This document shows, piece after piece, positions 16,890 through 25,357 of a stretch of 64,000 nt of DNA. Each line of letters begins with the position of its first letter. Within the stretch, counting starts at the first letter, position 1. Source of the DNA: JBBQLG01 sp964251665 (GTDB taxonomy: Bacteria; Bacteroidota; Bacteroidia; Cytophagales; Spirosomataceae); the NCBI GenBank assembly GCA_964251665.1, contig CAXUKO010000008.1, positions 186,001-250,000 on the forward strand. The letters run 5' to 3'. The notes beneath the pieces were generated by a model. That model had not been told where the DNA came from. It made no database searches and saw only the letters and a program-made list of their open reading frames with translations. The position numbers and the translations under genes are program-made.

Positions 16890-18965
16890 ATGAAACTCCT
16901 CAAAGTAGCGGCCGGTGTTTTAAACCAGACTCCACTGGCCTGGGATGCCAATAAACAGAACATCATTGATGCCATCGACGCGGCCCGTGCGCAGCAGGTA
17001 AGTCTGCTGTGTCTGCCCGAACTCTGTATTTCGGGCTACGGCTGCGAAGACGCGTTCTATGCGCAGAATACCATCGATCAATCCATTGCGTCGCTGCTCG
17101 ACATTGTCGGCTATACGCAGGATATTATGGTGGCTGTTGGGCTGCCCATCCGGCATAACAACCGCACCATCAATACGGCCTGTCTGATTAGCAATAAGCG
17201 GATTCTGGGCTTTATCGGTAAGCAATACCTGCCTCAAAACGGCATCCACTACGAACCCCGCTGGTTTCAGCCTTGGCCCGCCGGATTGCGGGATGAGTTA
17301 CATGTTGGCGGTCCGTCGCACGGCGAGTTTTCGTATCCGTTCGGTGATCTCGTGTTTGAGGTGTCGGGCGGCTCCGCCGGTTCGGTTCGGATTGGCTTCG
17401 AGATCTGCGAAGATGCCTGGATTGCGAACCGCCCCGCCCGTGCCCTGTACGAACGGGGCATCGACATTATCCTGAATCCATCGGCAAGCCACTTCGCCCT
17501 GCTGAAATCGCAGGTACGTGAGCGGTTGGTCATTGATGCATCGCGGGCGTTCAGCGTGAGTTACATCTACACGAATCTATTAGGCAACGAAGCTGGCCGC
17601 GCTATTTACGATGGCGATGCTGTTATAGCCTCCAACGGCGACTTGCTGACCTCCGGTGCCCGGCTCAGCTACGAAGATTTTGTAATTGTTCCTGCGGTAA
17701 TCGACGTAGATCTTACGCGCCTGAGTCAGGTGCAGAACCGGGGGAACCTCATGCAGGGCATGACCAACCTACGTGTGGCGAGTACGTTCGATTTCCCCGA
17801 GATTTCACCCGTCATCCATAAACCCGAACTGGAGTCGTGGGAGCGGGGTGGCTACCTTAAAGAAGAGGAATTTGCCCGGGCAGTAGCGCTGGGCCTGTTC
17901 GATTACCTGCGGAAAAGCCGGTCACAGGGGTATGTACTATCATTGAGTGGTGGGGCCGATTCGTCGGCTATTGCCGCTACGGTGTTTCTGATGGTCAGGA
18001 TGGCCGTAGAAAACATCGGGCTGGCGGGAGTGAAACGGAAACTCGGCTACATCAAAGCCATTCAGGATTGCCAGTCGTCGGAGGAAATGGTGGGTAAGCT
18101 CTTGACAGTTATGTATCAGGGAACCGAAAACTCATCGGACGATACGTTTAACTCGTCGAAAGAACTGGCTGATAGCATCGGAGCAACGTTTTTCAACATC
18201 AATATCAATGGCTTAGTCGATACCTATCGCGGGCTGATCGAAGGGCAGTTAGGCCGCAAGCTATCGTGGGATACCGATGATCTGGCCCTGCAAAACATTC
18301 AGGCGCGCGTGCGTGCTCCGAGTATCTGGATGCTGGCGAACATCAATAACGCCCTGTTGCTCAGCACGTCTAACCGCTCCGAAGCCGCTGTTGGTTACGC
18401 GACGATGGACGGTGATACGGCGGGAAGTATTTCGCCCATCACGGGTATCGACAAGCATTTTCTGCGGGGCTGGCTGCGCTGGCTCGAAACTGTCGGGCTG
18501 AACATTGCATCGACACCTTCGCCCGAGACGGCCATTCGCATGGCAGGACTGCACGCGGTAAACAGTTTGCAACCCACCGCTGAACTTCGCCCGCTGGCCC
18601 GCAAGCAAACCGACGAAGACGACCTGATGCCCTACGACGTGCTAAATCAGATCGAATTGGCCGCCATCCGCGACCGGCAACCCCCGGTGGAGGTGCTCAA
18701 ACAGATGGAAATGCAGTTCGCTGCGGTACACGAGCGGGATAAACTCCTGATCTGGGTCGAGCGTTTCTTCCGGCTCTGGAGCCGCAACCAATGGAAGCGG
18801 GAACGGTACGCGCCAAGCTTTCATCTGGACGACCATAACCTCGACCCGCGTACCTGGTGCCGCTTCCCGATTTTATCGGGCGGTTTCGAGAAAGAGATCG
18901 AGGAAATGAAGGTCTGGGCCGCCGGACAAGCGGGTCGCGGCCGCAAGGGGCGGATTGGGTTTTAA
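16890..18965 (+). CDS. nadE: Glutamine-dependent NAD+ synthetase
   Basis: NadE makes NAD+ from deamido-NAD+, ATP and glutamine-derived ammonia, the last step of NAD synthesis. The 691 residues fit the long two-domain form. The N-terminal carbon-nitrogen hydrolase domain shows the Glu44-Lys111-Cys173 triad (LPELC, IGKQYLP, FEICEDAW). The C-terminal synthetase has the PP-loop SGGADSS at 353-359 and later STSNRSEAAVGYATMDGD. A promoter and a DUF433 gene begin within 30 nt of its stop. Confidence 0.97.
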   Translation: MKLLKVAAGVLNQTPLAWDANKQNIIDAIDAARAQQVSLLCLPELCISGYGCEDAFYAQNTIDQSIASLLDIVGYTQDIMVAVGLPIRHNNRTINTACLISNKRILGFIGKQYLPQNGIHYEPRWFQPWPAGLRDELHVGGPSHGEFSYPFGDLVFEVSGGSAGSVRIGFEICEDAWIANRPARALYERGIDIILNPSASHFALLKSQVRERLVIDASRAFSVSYIYTNLLGNEAGRAIYDGDAVIASNGDLLTSGARLSYEDFVIVPAVIDVDLTRLSQVQNRGNLMQGMTNLRVASTFDFPEISPVIHKPELESWERGGYLKEEEFARAVALGLFDYLRKSRSQGYVLSLSGGADSSAIAATVFLMVRMAVENIGLAGVKRKLGYIKAIQDCQSSEEMVGKLLTVMYQGTENSSDDTFNSSKELADSIGATFFNININGLVDTYRGLIEGQLGRKLSWDTDDLALQNIQARVRAPSIWMLANINNALLLSTSNRSEAAVGYATMDGDTAGSISPITGIDKHFLRGWLRWLETVGLNIASTPSPETAIRMAGLHAVNSLQPTAELRPLARKQTDEDDLMPYDVLNQIELAAIRDRQPPVEVLKQMEMQFAAVHERDKLLIWVERFFRLWSRNQWKRERYAPSFHLDDHNLDPRTWCRFPILSGGFEKEIEEMKVWAAGQAGRGRKGRIGF

Positions 18966-18968
18966 CGG

Positions 18969-18976
18969 TATATTTG
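18969..18976 (+). promoter_or_regulatory. -7 promoter box for the DUF433-ATPase-HNH cassette
   Basis: TATATTTG matches TAnnTTTG exactly and lies 18 nt before the DUF433 ATG, which gives a leader of about 13 nt. It sits just past the nadE stop, so the cassette can be transcribed by itself. No clear -33 TTTG was found. Confidence 0.5.
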
Positions 18977-18994
18977 CGAAAAACAGCCAAGGCT

Positions 18995-19243
18995 ATGATT
19001 GATATTCACTGGCGGGATCATATTGTTTCCGACCCTCGCATTATGTTGGGTAAGCCGACAATAAAAGGCACCCGGATTACAGTTGAATTGATTGTTGACC
19101 GAATGAGCTACGGCGAAACAATAGATGATATCATCGAAGCGTATCCACACTTGACCCGCGAGGGGATTTATACCTGTCTGCGCTTCGCAGCTCATACGTT
19201 GCATTACAAACGCAGCCGTAAGTTGCTCGTAAACGACATCTAA
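18995..19243 (+). CDS. DUF433 (VapB45-type antitoxin-like) protein
   Basis: ATG 18995 gives 82 residues matching the whole DUF433 domain: IHWRDHIVSDPRIMLGKPTI, KGTRITVELIVDRMSYGETI, then a helical end with EAYPHLTREGIYTCLRFAAH. DUF433 proteins are winged-helix-like antitoxins, usually followed by a DUF5615 PIN-like toxin. Here no such toxin follows. Instead an AAA ATPase starts 13 nt after the stop, and the HNH gene overlaps that by 4 nt. It may repress this cassette or be its antitoxin; that is inference from spacing. Confidence 0.85.
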   Translation: MIDIHWRDHIVSDPRIMLGKPTIKGTRITVELIVDRMSYGETIDDIIEAYPHLTREGIYTCLRFAAHTLHYKRSRKLLVNDI

Positions 19244-19256
19244 AAATATACTGACC

Positions 19257-20435
19257 ATGTTAACGCCGGAGGAATTCCCTTACATCAAATCCCTGTACGT
19301 AAACGACTGTTACGCGTATCAGGATTTTAACATTGAGTTGCGCGACTACAAACCGTTTAGTCATCTGATTCTGACTGGAAAAAACGGGTCCGGGAAGAGC
19401 ACGATATTGAGGGCCGCACATCCATTTAGTGCACAGGGAATGCCATGGCAATGGTCAGGAAATGATAAAGTCATATTGTCCTATAGCCAGCCTGCTATGA
19501 GCCAGTATGGTCCTCCTCCTTACGACTTAAGCCAAATTTCTAAGAGCATTTCTTTTGTAAGTAGTTTCTTTCAAGCTAAACGCCAGAGTCAACCAAACCA
19601 AGTAACTAGCCTTGTTAAGGAAGCAGAGTTTACAGAAAATTTTTCACGAATTGATGATAAATTCACTTTGCTTTTTAAACAGTATTTAGTTAATAAAAAA
19701 ATTGAACAGGCTTTCTATCAGATTGAAAATCGAAAAGACCTGTCGGACCGTGTGGAATTTTTTTTCTTCACTCTGACAAAACACTTTCAGGAAATATTTA
19801 AAGATAAAAATCTTCAGCTTGAGTTTCAAAGAGAGAACTTTGAGTTTTTTATTAAACTGTCCGACGGCCAGCGACTTACATTTGATGTTTTATCTGAAGG
19901 TTTTTCTGCATTTATTAGTATAATCATGGACTTGCTTATGAGAGTCGATCTCATACGTAAGCAAGCAAATGATTATAGTTATGAACCGTGCGGTATTGTG
20001 CGGATTGATGAGCCGGAAACACATCTTCATCTGCAATTACAGGAGCAGGTATTACCCTTGTTAACAAGCCTGTTTCCTAATATTCAATTTATTGCCGCTA
20101 CGCACTCGCCAGCCGTAATTGCCAGTATTAAGAATGCCACGATCTTTGATTTAACTACGAAAGAGTCACGTGGTAGCGAAGAAACCGTTGGGCGAAGTTA
20201 TTCCGATTTGATGGTATCGCATTTTGGATTAGAAAATGAGTACTCAGAAACAGCCGACGCCATTATTAAACAAGTAAATGAGGTGTTGAATTCGTTTGCT
20301 GGAAAACCAGTTGAGCTGAAAGATTCTTTACAAAGAATTTATGATACTAATAGTGTTTATTTGTCTCCCACTCTCAAAGTAGAACTTGAGCTGTTAATTG
20401 CTCAGCAGGCATCTCATCAAGAAGTCAATCAATGA
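19257..20435 (+). CDS. AAA/ABC-type ATPase of a putative defense pair (PtuA-like)
   Basis: The 392 residues are an OLD/RecF-type ATPase (AAA_21-like). Walker A GKNGSGKST is at 41-49. The signature-like LSEGFSAF is at 212-219. Walker B plus His-loop, DEPETHLH, is at 251-258, and AATHSPAVIAS at 280-290. The middle (100-200) is poorly conserved and Lys/Phe-rich. The gene is clearly richer in A+T than nadE and the EamA gene around it, which suggests transfer. Its stop overlaps the start of an HNH nuclease gene (ATGA), the arrangement of Septu (PtuAB) and retron-associated ATPase-HNH defense pairs. Other OLD-type ATPase systems are possible. Confidence 0.82.
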   Translation: MLTPEEFPYIKSLYVNDCYAYQDFNIELRDYKPFSHLILTGKNGSGKSTILRAAHPFSAQGMPWQWSGNDKVILSYSQPAMSQYGPPPYDLSQISKSISFVSSFFQAKRQSQPNQVTSLVKEAEFTENFSRIDDKFTLLFKQYLVNKKIEQAFYQIENRKDLSDRVEFFFFTLTKHFQEIFKDKNLQLEFQRENFEFFIKLSDGQRLTFDVLSEGFSAFISIIMDLLMRVDLIRKQANDYSYEPCGIVRIDEPETHLHLQLQEQVLPLLTSLFPNIQFIAATHSPAVIASIKNATIFDLTTKESRGSEETVGRSYSDLMVSHFGLENEYSETADAIIKQVNEVLNSFAGKPVELKDSLQRIYDTNSVYLSPTLKVELELLIAQQASHQEVNQ

Positions 20436-21055
20436 TTAACGTAGTTAGAAACCAGCATGCGCCAGCTTCATTAACAACTCAAAAGTCTTATCGAAATTCA
20501 GATGTAATAGAAGCGTTACATCTGGTCTTCAAGGGGAAGTGTTATCTCACCGAAAAAGTGTTTGATAGTCCCAACGAAATGGAGGTTGATCATTTCGCAA
20601 CACAAACTGAACGGGCAGATCTGATCTATACTTGGGATAATCTATATGCTATTGACCAGAAAGCTAATAAACAACGACCAAAGCAAACGCCGGCAGGTGG
20701 CTATTTAGACCCGTGCGATCCTGGTGATGATGTTGAACAGGAAATTATTTACGTAGTCGAATTTGGAGGTAATGCTTTATTTCGAGCGAGAAATGCCGAT
20801 AATCAGAAAGCGGTAAATACAGCTTCTTTGTTAAACCATCTGCATAAAGATTTAAAGCCTGCTGTTAAAGATAAACACCATGAGGTTGTCAATGCGGTAG
20901 CTGAATGGTATACTGCGAAGGAAGTGGGTAATGAAAGCGAAGAACTTAAAAAGCAACTGCTGATACAGAAGCTTCTGTCGCGGGACAGTCATTTTACAAT
21001 GCTGATGAGGTCGATCCGTGCAATTCAGAACTTACCTCCTGACTTCTTCGACTAA
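20432..21055 (+). CDS. HNH-type endonuclease partner (PtuB-like)
   Basis: The 207-residue product has an HNH core at 35-85: GKCYLTEK, then EMEVDHFATQ with Asp53-His54, then TWDNLYAIDQKANKQRP with Asn70 and Asn79. This is the layout of the PtuB/TIGR02646-like family. The usual zinc cysteine pairs are missing: CxxC is CYLT, and the second CxxC position is replaced by IDQKA. The metal site may be lost or rebuilt. The start overlaps the ATPase gene by 4 nt, so translation is coupled. Expected role: DNA cutting switched on by the ATPase when a phage is sensed. A+T-rich like its partner. Confidence 0.78.
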   Translation: MINVVRNQHAPASLTTQKSYRNSDVIEALHLVFKGKCYLTEKVFDSPNEMEVDHFATQTERADLIYTWDNLYAIDQKANKQRPKQTPAGGYLDPCDPGDDVEQEIIYVVEFGGNALFRARNADNQKAVNTASLLNHLHKDLKPAVKDKHHEVVNAVAEWYTAKEVGNESEELKKQLLIQKLLSRDSHFTMLMRSIRAIQNLPPDFFD

Positions 21056-21064
21056 GCCGGACCT

Positions 21065-21937
21065 ATGAAAACGCTTCTCCCCGGCCTCCTCTTCGCAGCC
21101 CTCTGGGCGTCGGCATCCGCAGCTACTAAGTTTGGCGTTCAATCGGCTGACCCACTTATTCTGGCTACGGTCCGGTTCTTTGTGGCCGGTGGGATCATGC
21201 TCACGTATGCCTATGGTTTCCAGCGGGGCAACCCGCGTCCGCAGGGTATCGAGTGGCGGCAACTGGCTGTTTTTGCCCTGCTCAATACTACCATTTACCT
21301 CGGTGCTTATGTTATTGCCCTGAAACAGGTGTCAGCAGGCATCGGTAGTCTGGCGGTGGCGACGAACCCGCTGTTCATCACGCTGATGTCGGCCATCTGG
21401 CTGCGTCGGCCGTTGCGGTGGTTTGAGGGCGTTGGCCTGGTATTCGGGTTAACAGGGGTAGCTATCGCCACCTATCCGCTGTTGCAGGATAGTCACGCAA
21501 CCGTGTCAGGGCTATTGATCCTGCTGTTGGGAATGATTTCCGTATCGGCGGCTACGGTGTACTACGCCCGCATCAACTGGCGGTTGCCGGATGTAGTGAT
21601 TAACGGCTGGCAGGTGCTGCTGGGCGGGTTCATGCTGTTACCTGTCATGCTCTTCACGGCTGATTTCTCCACTACCCGCTGGGATGTCCGGTTCTGGCTG
21701 TCGGTTGGCTGGCTCATTGGACCGGTATCCATCGTAGCACTGCAACTGTGGTTTTATCTCATCCGGCTTGATGCGGTGCGGGCCTCGTTGTGGCTGTTTC
21801 TCTGCCCAATCTTCGGTTTTTTGTACTCATACCTACTCCTGGGCGAACCCATCACCAGCTGTACCGTCATCGGTACCGGGCTGGTTATTGCGGGGTTGTA
21901 TCTGGCCCAGCGTGAGAAATTCACTTCGTCAAAATAA
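21065..21937 (+). CDS. DMT-superfamily (EamA) transporter
   Basis: The 290 residues hold ten predicted membrane helices in two EamA repeats, with the first repeat pattern LPGLLFAALWASASAATKFG and the second opening VSGLLILLLGMISVSAATVY. It is an inner-membrane drug/metabolite-type exporter; the substrate is unknown. It starts 9 nt after the HNH gene but has the G+C-rich codon use of the core genome, so the close spacing probably reflects where the defense cassette inserted. Its end overlaps the convergent OmpA-type gene by 17 nt. Confidence 0.92.
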   Translation: MKTLLPGLLFAALWASASAATKFGVQSADPLILATVRFFVAGGIMLTYAYGFQRGNPRPQGIEWRQLAVFALLNTTIYLGAYVIALKQVSAGIGSLAVATNPLFITLMSAIWLRRPLRWFEGVGLVFGLTGVAIATYPLLQDSHATVSGLLILLLGMISVSAATVYYARINWRLPDVVINGWQVLLGGFMLLPVMLFTADFSTTRWDVRFWLSVGWLIGPVSIVALQLWFYLIRLDAVRASLWLFLCPIFGFLYSYLLLGEPITSCTVIGTGLVIAGLYLAQREKFTSSK

Positions 21938-22808
21938 CCAGTTCGACCCGGCGGTTTAGTCGGCGCGTCGCTTCGGAATTATTGCTGGCAATTGGGCGCG
22001 TACTGCCGTAGCCCCGACTGGTAATGCGGGTGGCCTCAATTCCGTGTTGCACTAAAAAGGTCTTAACCAACTCCACCCGCTGTTTGGAGAGCAGCAGGTT
22101 CTGGTCGTAATCCCCCTGATTATCGGTATGGCCCGCCAACTCAATGGTAACGGTAGGATTTTCGCGCATGAAGGTCAGCAACTGGTCGAGGGCGGGCTGC
22201 GATTCGGGCAATAGCTCGGCCCGGCTCTGCACAAACTGAACGGCCTTCAATTCCGTCTGCACTGTCTGTACGGTAACGGGACGCGCTGGGGCTGGTACGG
22301 CTGGTCTGGGTTTGGCCTGAGGGACAGCAGATGGAGGAGCAACTACCGTCGACGTCGAGGTTGTCTGGGCGGTTACGGCCGGTGGTGGGGGTGGAGTAAC
22401 TACAGCCATCTTTGATGTGGCAGGAGAGGCTACAGGAGCTGTAATTGGCCCGCCTTTTTTCAGATTGATAACCTTGCCGTGGATGTCAATGGTGTAGCCA
22501 GAAGTGATGATGAATTTTTCTTTGGTGGGTTGATAACCAGAGGCCTCCGTGAGTATGTAATAGTTCTTTTTTGGATCGAGCAGAAATCTGAATACTCCTG
22601 TAGGTCCTATCCTAAAAGACTGACGATTTTGTTCGTCCAGAATCGCTTCGACCGAAATAATAGCTCCTATAACGGGTCTACCGGTTTCGGCATCGACTAC
22701 GGTACCTTGTAGCGAAGCCAAACCATTGGCCTGTGCAAATAGGGGTGTTGAGGATACTAAACCAAGAAAGCAAACAGTAAAAATGGTACTGAAGAATGGT
22801 ACGCGCAT
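21921..22808 (-). CDS. OmpA-family protein with carboxypeptidase-like regulatory domain
   Basis: The 295-residue product has a signal peptide (cut after LFAQ), a beta-sandwich regulatory domain at about 30-115 (LQGTVVDAETGRPVIGAIIS ...), a Pro/Ala/Thr-rich linker (about 120-185), and a C-terminal OmpA domain with ELAGHTDNQGDYDQN, LSKQRVELVKTFLVQ and ITSRGYGSTRPIASN. The OmpA domain grips peptidoglycan, so the protein links the outer membrane or periplasm to the wall. It is a single gene, convergent with the EamA transporter. Confidence 0.92.
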   Translation of the reverse strand: MRVPFFSTIFTVCFLGLVSSTPLFAQANGLASLQGTVVDAETGRPVIGAIISVEAILDEQNRQSFRIGPTGVFRFLLDPKKNYYILTEASGYQPTKEKFIITSGYTIDIHGKVINLKKGGPITAPVASPATSKMAVVTPPPPPAVTAQTTSTSTVVAPPSAVPQAKPRPAVPAPARPVTVQTVQTELKAVQFVQSRAELLPESQPALDQLLTFMRENPTVTIELAGHTDNQGDYDQNLLLSKQRVELVKTFLVQHGIEATRITSRGYGSTRPIASNNSEATRRLNRRVELVILTK

Positions 22809-23013
22809 AGTCAGTAGAAAACGAAAAACAACTCTTAAATTGTACGATTGAGCCCCGCAAAGATACGCGCTTTTCGGGCTGTTTCAGGGGACGGTGCGTA
22901 TACACGTAAATTGGTTAAAAAATGGAATATAACTAACTGGTAATCAGGCATAAAAAGCTTAAAAAATAATACTGAAAATTGAACCCTGGCGGCCTGTTTT
23001 TGGTTTATTTAGT

Positions 23014-24063
23014 ATGAAAGAAATAACCAGTATGTCGATCAATAACGAAGCACCAAAAGGGCCGTTTTTGGCCGGCCAGCCAGCCGACGAAACGTGGCGT
23101 AAATCCATTCCGGCGCAGGTGTTTCTCAATCACTTTTTTGCCATGGATTTCTACATCCAGCGGCAGCAGGACCTTACTGATCTAACTCGTTTTCCGGTCT
23201 ACGAAGCCTTTACTCCCACCGTCACCGACGAACAGCGCAAGGCACTGGAGAAACTGATGCTGAATAGCTGGAGTGCCGAATATGCGCTCCGCATCACGCC
23301 TGTTGTTAACGACGATCAGTACCTGCAAAGCTCCCTGCACTGGACCTTTCCGCAGGCCTACTACAGCGTCCTTTTCAGCGCCCGGGCATTCCTGGCAGTG
23401 CAGGGTATCAGCGTCAGCAATGAGGAACTAATCCGCCGACGGATTGGCAATGCCGTGGTGCGGGGTTATTATCCTGCCTCGGTTGGTTATTATGCGTCCG
23501 GCCCGCTCAACAACTACCGGTTGCAGCGTTTGCCAATGGCTAAATTCAAGCCGGATCTGGTTCTGCCTTCGCGCGAGATTCAGGCACAGGCTGAGTTGGC
23601 ACAGTTTCTGAAAACCACCCGCGACCGGCGCATCAAAGCCCTGCGTAACGCCATTCAGAACAACCCGAAAACCGCTCTCCGCTCGGCTAAAACGGGTGAA
23701 GTGCTGCAGAAATTTGGTGTGGAACAATATAAGCAACTGGCCCGTCAGATTGGTTATACGACGTTCTTCGATATGTTGAGTCGCCTGCGGATCTCATCGA
23801 CGAATCGCGAAATCGAGCGTTTTGTTGATTCCGATATTGATGTTAAGTTATTCCACCAGAGTTTAGTGAATATCGTGTCGCACGTGAATGCTGTGCATGA
23901 ACTATACATTGCCAGAGCTTTGGGCGTCGAAGGCTACCGGCAGTTAATCGCCAAGTTACCCTCCTACTTACAGGAAGGTTTCGTGCGCGAACGCTTACAG
24001 ACGATTATCGAGCCGGTCATGCAACCGCAGGTCCAACAGCCTGAGTGGCGTATGGCTGCCTAA
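23014..24063 (+). CDS. Hypothetical protein with HEPN-like segment
   Basis: The 349 residues form a soluble, mostly helical protein of no recognised family. A stretch near 110-130 (HWTFPQAYYSVLFSARAFLA) looks like the helix of HEPN domains that carry a conserved Arg-x-Ala. The next part, SNEELIRRRIGNAVVRGYYP, is basic, and the end (ERFVDSDIDVKLFHQSLVNI VSHVNAVHELYIARA) is helical. ATG 23014 and ATG 23032 are both possible starts. It is a single gene closed by a terminator. Confidence 0.7.
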   Translation: MKEITSMSINNEAPKGPFLAGQPADETWRKSIPAQVFLNHFFAMDFYIQRQQDLTDLTRFPVYEAFTPTVTDEQRKALEKLMLNSWSAEYALRITPVVNDDQYLQSSLHWTFPQAYYSVLFSARAFLAVQGISVSNEELIRRRIGNAVVRGYYPASVGYYASGPLNNYRLQRLPMAKFKPDLVLPSREIQAQAELAQFLKTTRDRRIKALRNAIQNNPKTALRSAKTGEVLQKFGVEQYKQLARQIGYTTFFDMLSRLRISSTNREIERFVDSDIDVKLFHQSLVNIVSHVNAVHELYIARALGVEGYRQLIAKLPSYLQEGFVRERLQTIIEPVMQPQVQQPEWRMAA

Positions 24064-24082
24064 TCTCATAGACAATGCCGTT

Positions 24083-24114
24083 AGCCGGATGATCACCTGA
24101 TTGTCCGGCTTTTT
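24083..24114 (+). terminator. Intrinsic terminator
   Basis: AGCCGGA (24083-24089) pairs with TCCGGCT (24104-24110), followed by a T run. It ends the gene at 23014-24063. Confidence 0.8.
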
Positions 24115-24150
24115 CATGCGTCAAAAACGGTGATGAGGTGGTAAAAGAAA

Positions 24151-24198
24151 AGCCGATCTATTAGCCCACCGCTTTAGCAGTGGACTAATAGATCGGCT
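24151..24198. terminator. Long hairpin before the end of hemH
   Basis: The 19-nt arms 24151-24169 and 24180-24198 pair with a single mismatch; the 10-nt loop can pair further (GCT with AGC). It sits 16 nt from the hemH stop and follows a run of A on the plus strand (GTAAAAGAAAA), so on the minus strand it has a terminator-like U-rich end. Confidence 0.75.
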
Positions 24199-24214
24199 CG
24201 TCAAATTGGCCTGC

Positions 24215-25288
24215 CTACGCCGTTTTTACCAGATCAACCAACGTTTCGATCCAGATGGGGCTGTCGTTCAAGCTCTCGACCAACTGCCAGTGTTCGCCAC
24301 CGTGTTTTTCAAACAGTTCTTTGTATTCGTCGCCTACTTCGATGGTCGTTTCCAGGCAATCGGCTACGAAAGCAGGGGAGAAGGCCAGCACCCGCTTAAT
24401 GCCTTTGGCACCCATCTCCTTGATAACATCGTCGGTATAGGGCTTAATCCAAGGATCGTTGCCCAACCGCGACTGAAACGACGTGGTGTATTTGCCTTCG
24501 GGAATGCCCAGTTCACGGACTAAACTACGCGTTGTCTCAAAACACTGTGCCCGGTAGCAATGCTGGTTCATAGCGTGCAGTGACGCGCAGCAATCACCCA
24601 GTTTACAAACCTGCTTGGTTACATCGCCCTTGCGCATGTGGCGCTCTGGCAAGCCGTGATAACTGAACAGGTAATGGTCGTAGTCGGTGGTGTCCATGTA
24701 CTTGCGGCCTCGCTCCACGAATCCATGAATGAATTTGGGGTGATTATTGAATCGATTAACAAACCGAAGCTGCGGCATCACCTGCCACGTTTTCAGAATA
24801 TCCATTACTTTTTCATACACGGAGCCGGTCGAGGCCGAGGCATATTGGGGGAAGAACGGCACAACGATGATTTCTGTCAGGCCCATACGCTGAAAAGCCG
24901 CCAGCCCCGCGTCGATGCTGGGGCTCTGGTAGCGCATGGCCAATTTGACAACGTACTCATCGCCGAGGCTTTTTTGCAACTCCCGCTCGACAATTACACC
25001 ATAATACTTGAGTGGGGAGCCTTCTTCGTCCCATAACTCCTTATATACTTTAGCGGACTTCGGCGCACGAAACGGAGCAATGATACCATTCACCAGTAAA
25101 AAACGGGGAATAAATGGAATGTCGATCACACGGCCATCCATCAAAAACTCGCGGAGGTATTTGCGGACATCCGGTACCGATGGACTATCGGGTGTGCCCA
25201 GATTAACAATCAGCACGCCAGTTTTCCCGACGGAGTTGGCAGCGGTGTACGGTGTACCGCTTATGGGTTGCAAAACAGGTGTTTCCAT
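24215..25288 (-). CDS. hemH: Ferrochelatase
   Basis: HemH inserts Fe2+ into protoporphyrin IX, the last step of heme synthesis. ATG at 25286-25288 gives METPVLQPISG and 357 residues; a longer frame begins with residues not seen in the family. Motifs include GVLIVNLGTPDSP, a YHGLPERH block with the metal-site His, and FSPAFVADCLETTIEV. The cysteines in CKLGDCCASLH and ALNQHCYRAQCF-like region could bind a cluster, but that is inference. The neighbour is a secreted protein gene on the same strand 69 nt upstream. Confidence 0.95.
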   Translation of the reverse strand: METPVLQPISGTPYTAANSVGKTGVLIVNLGTPDSPSVPDVRKYLREFLMDGRVIDIPFIPRFLLVNGIIAPFRAPKSAKVYKELWDEEGSPLKYYGVIVERELQKSLGDEYVVKLAMRYQSPSIDAGLAAFQRMGLTEIIVVPFFPQYASASTGSVYEKVMDILKTWQVMPQLRFVNRFNNHPKFIHGFVERGRKYMDTTDYDHYLFSYHGLPERHMRKGDVTKQVCKLGDCCASLHAMNQHCYRAQCFETTRSLVRELGIPEGKYTTSFQSRLGNDPWIKPYTDDVIKEMGAKGIKRVLAFSPAFVADCLETTIEVGDEYKELFEKHGGEHWQLVESLNDSPIWIETLVDLVKTA

Positions 25289-25357
25289 GTGAAGAAAACA
25301 GAGTGATGAAGAAGTTTGTTGCAAAACGCAGCACGGCTTTTCAGCCCGTTAGACTGC

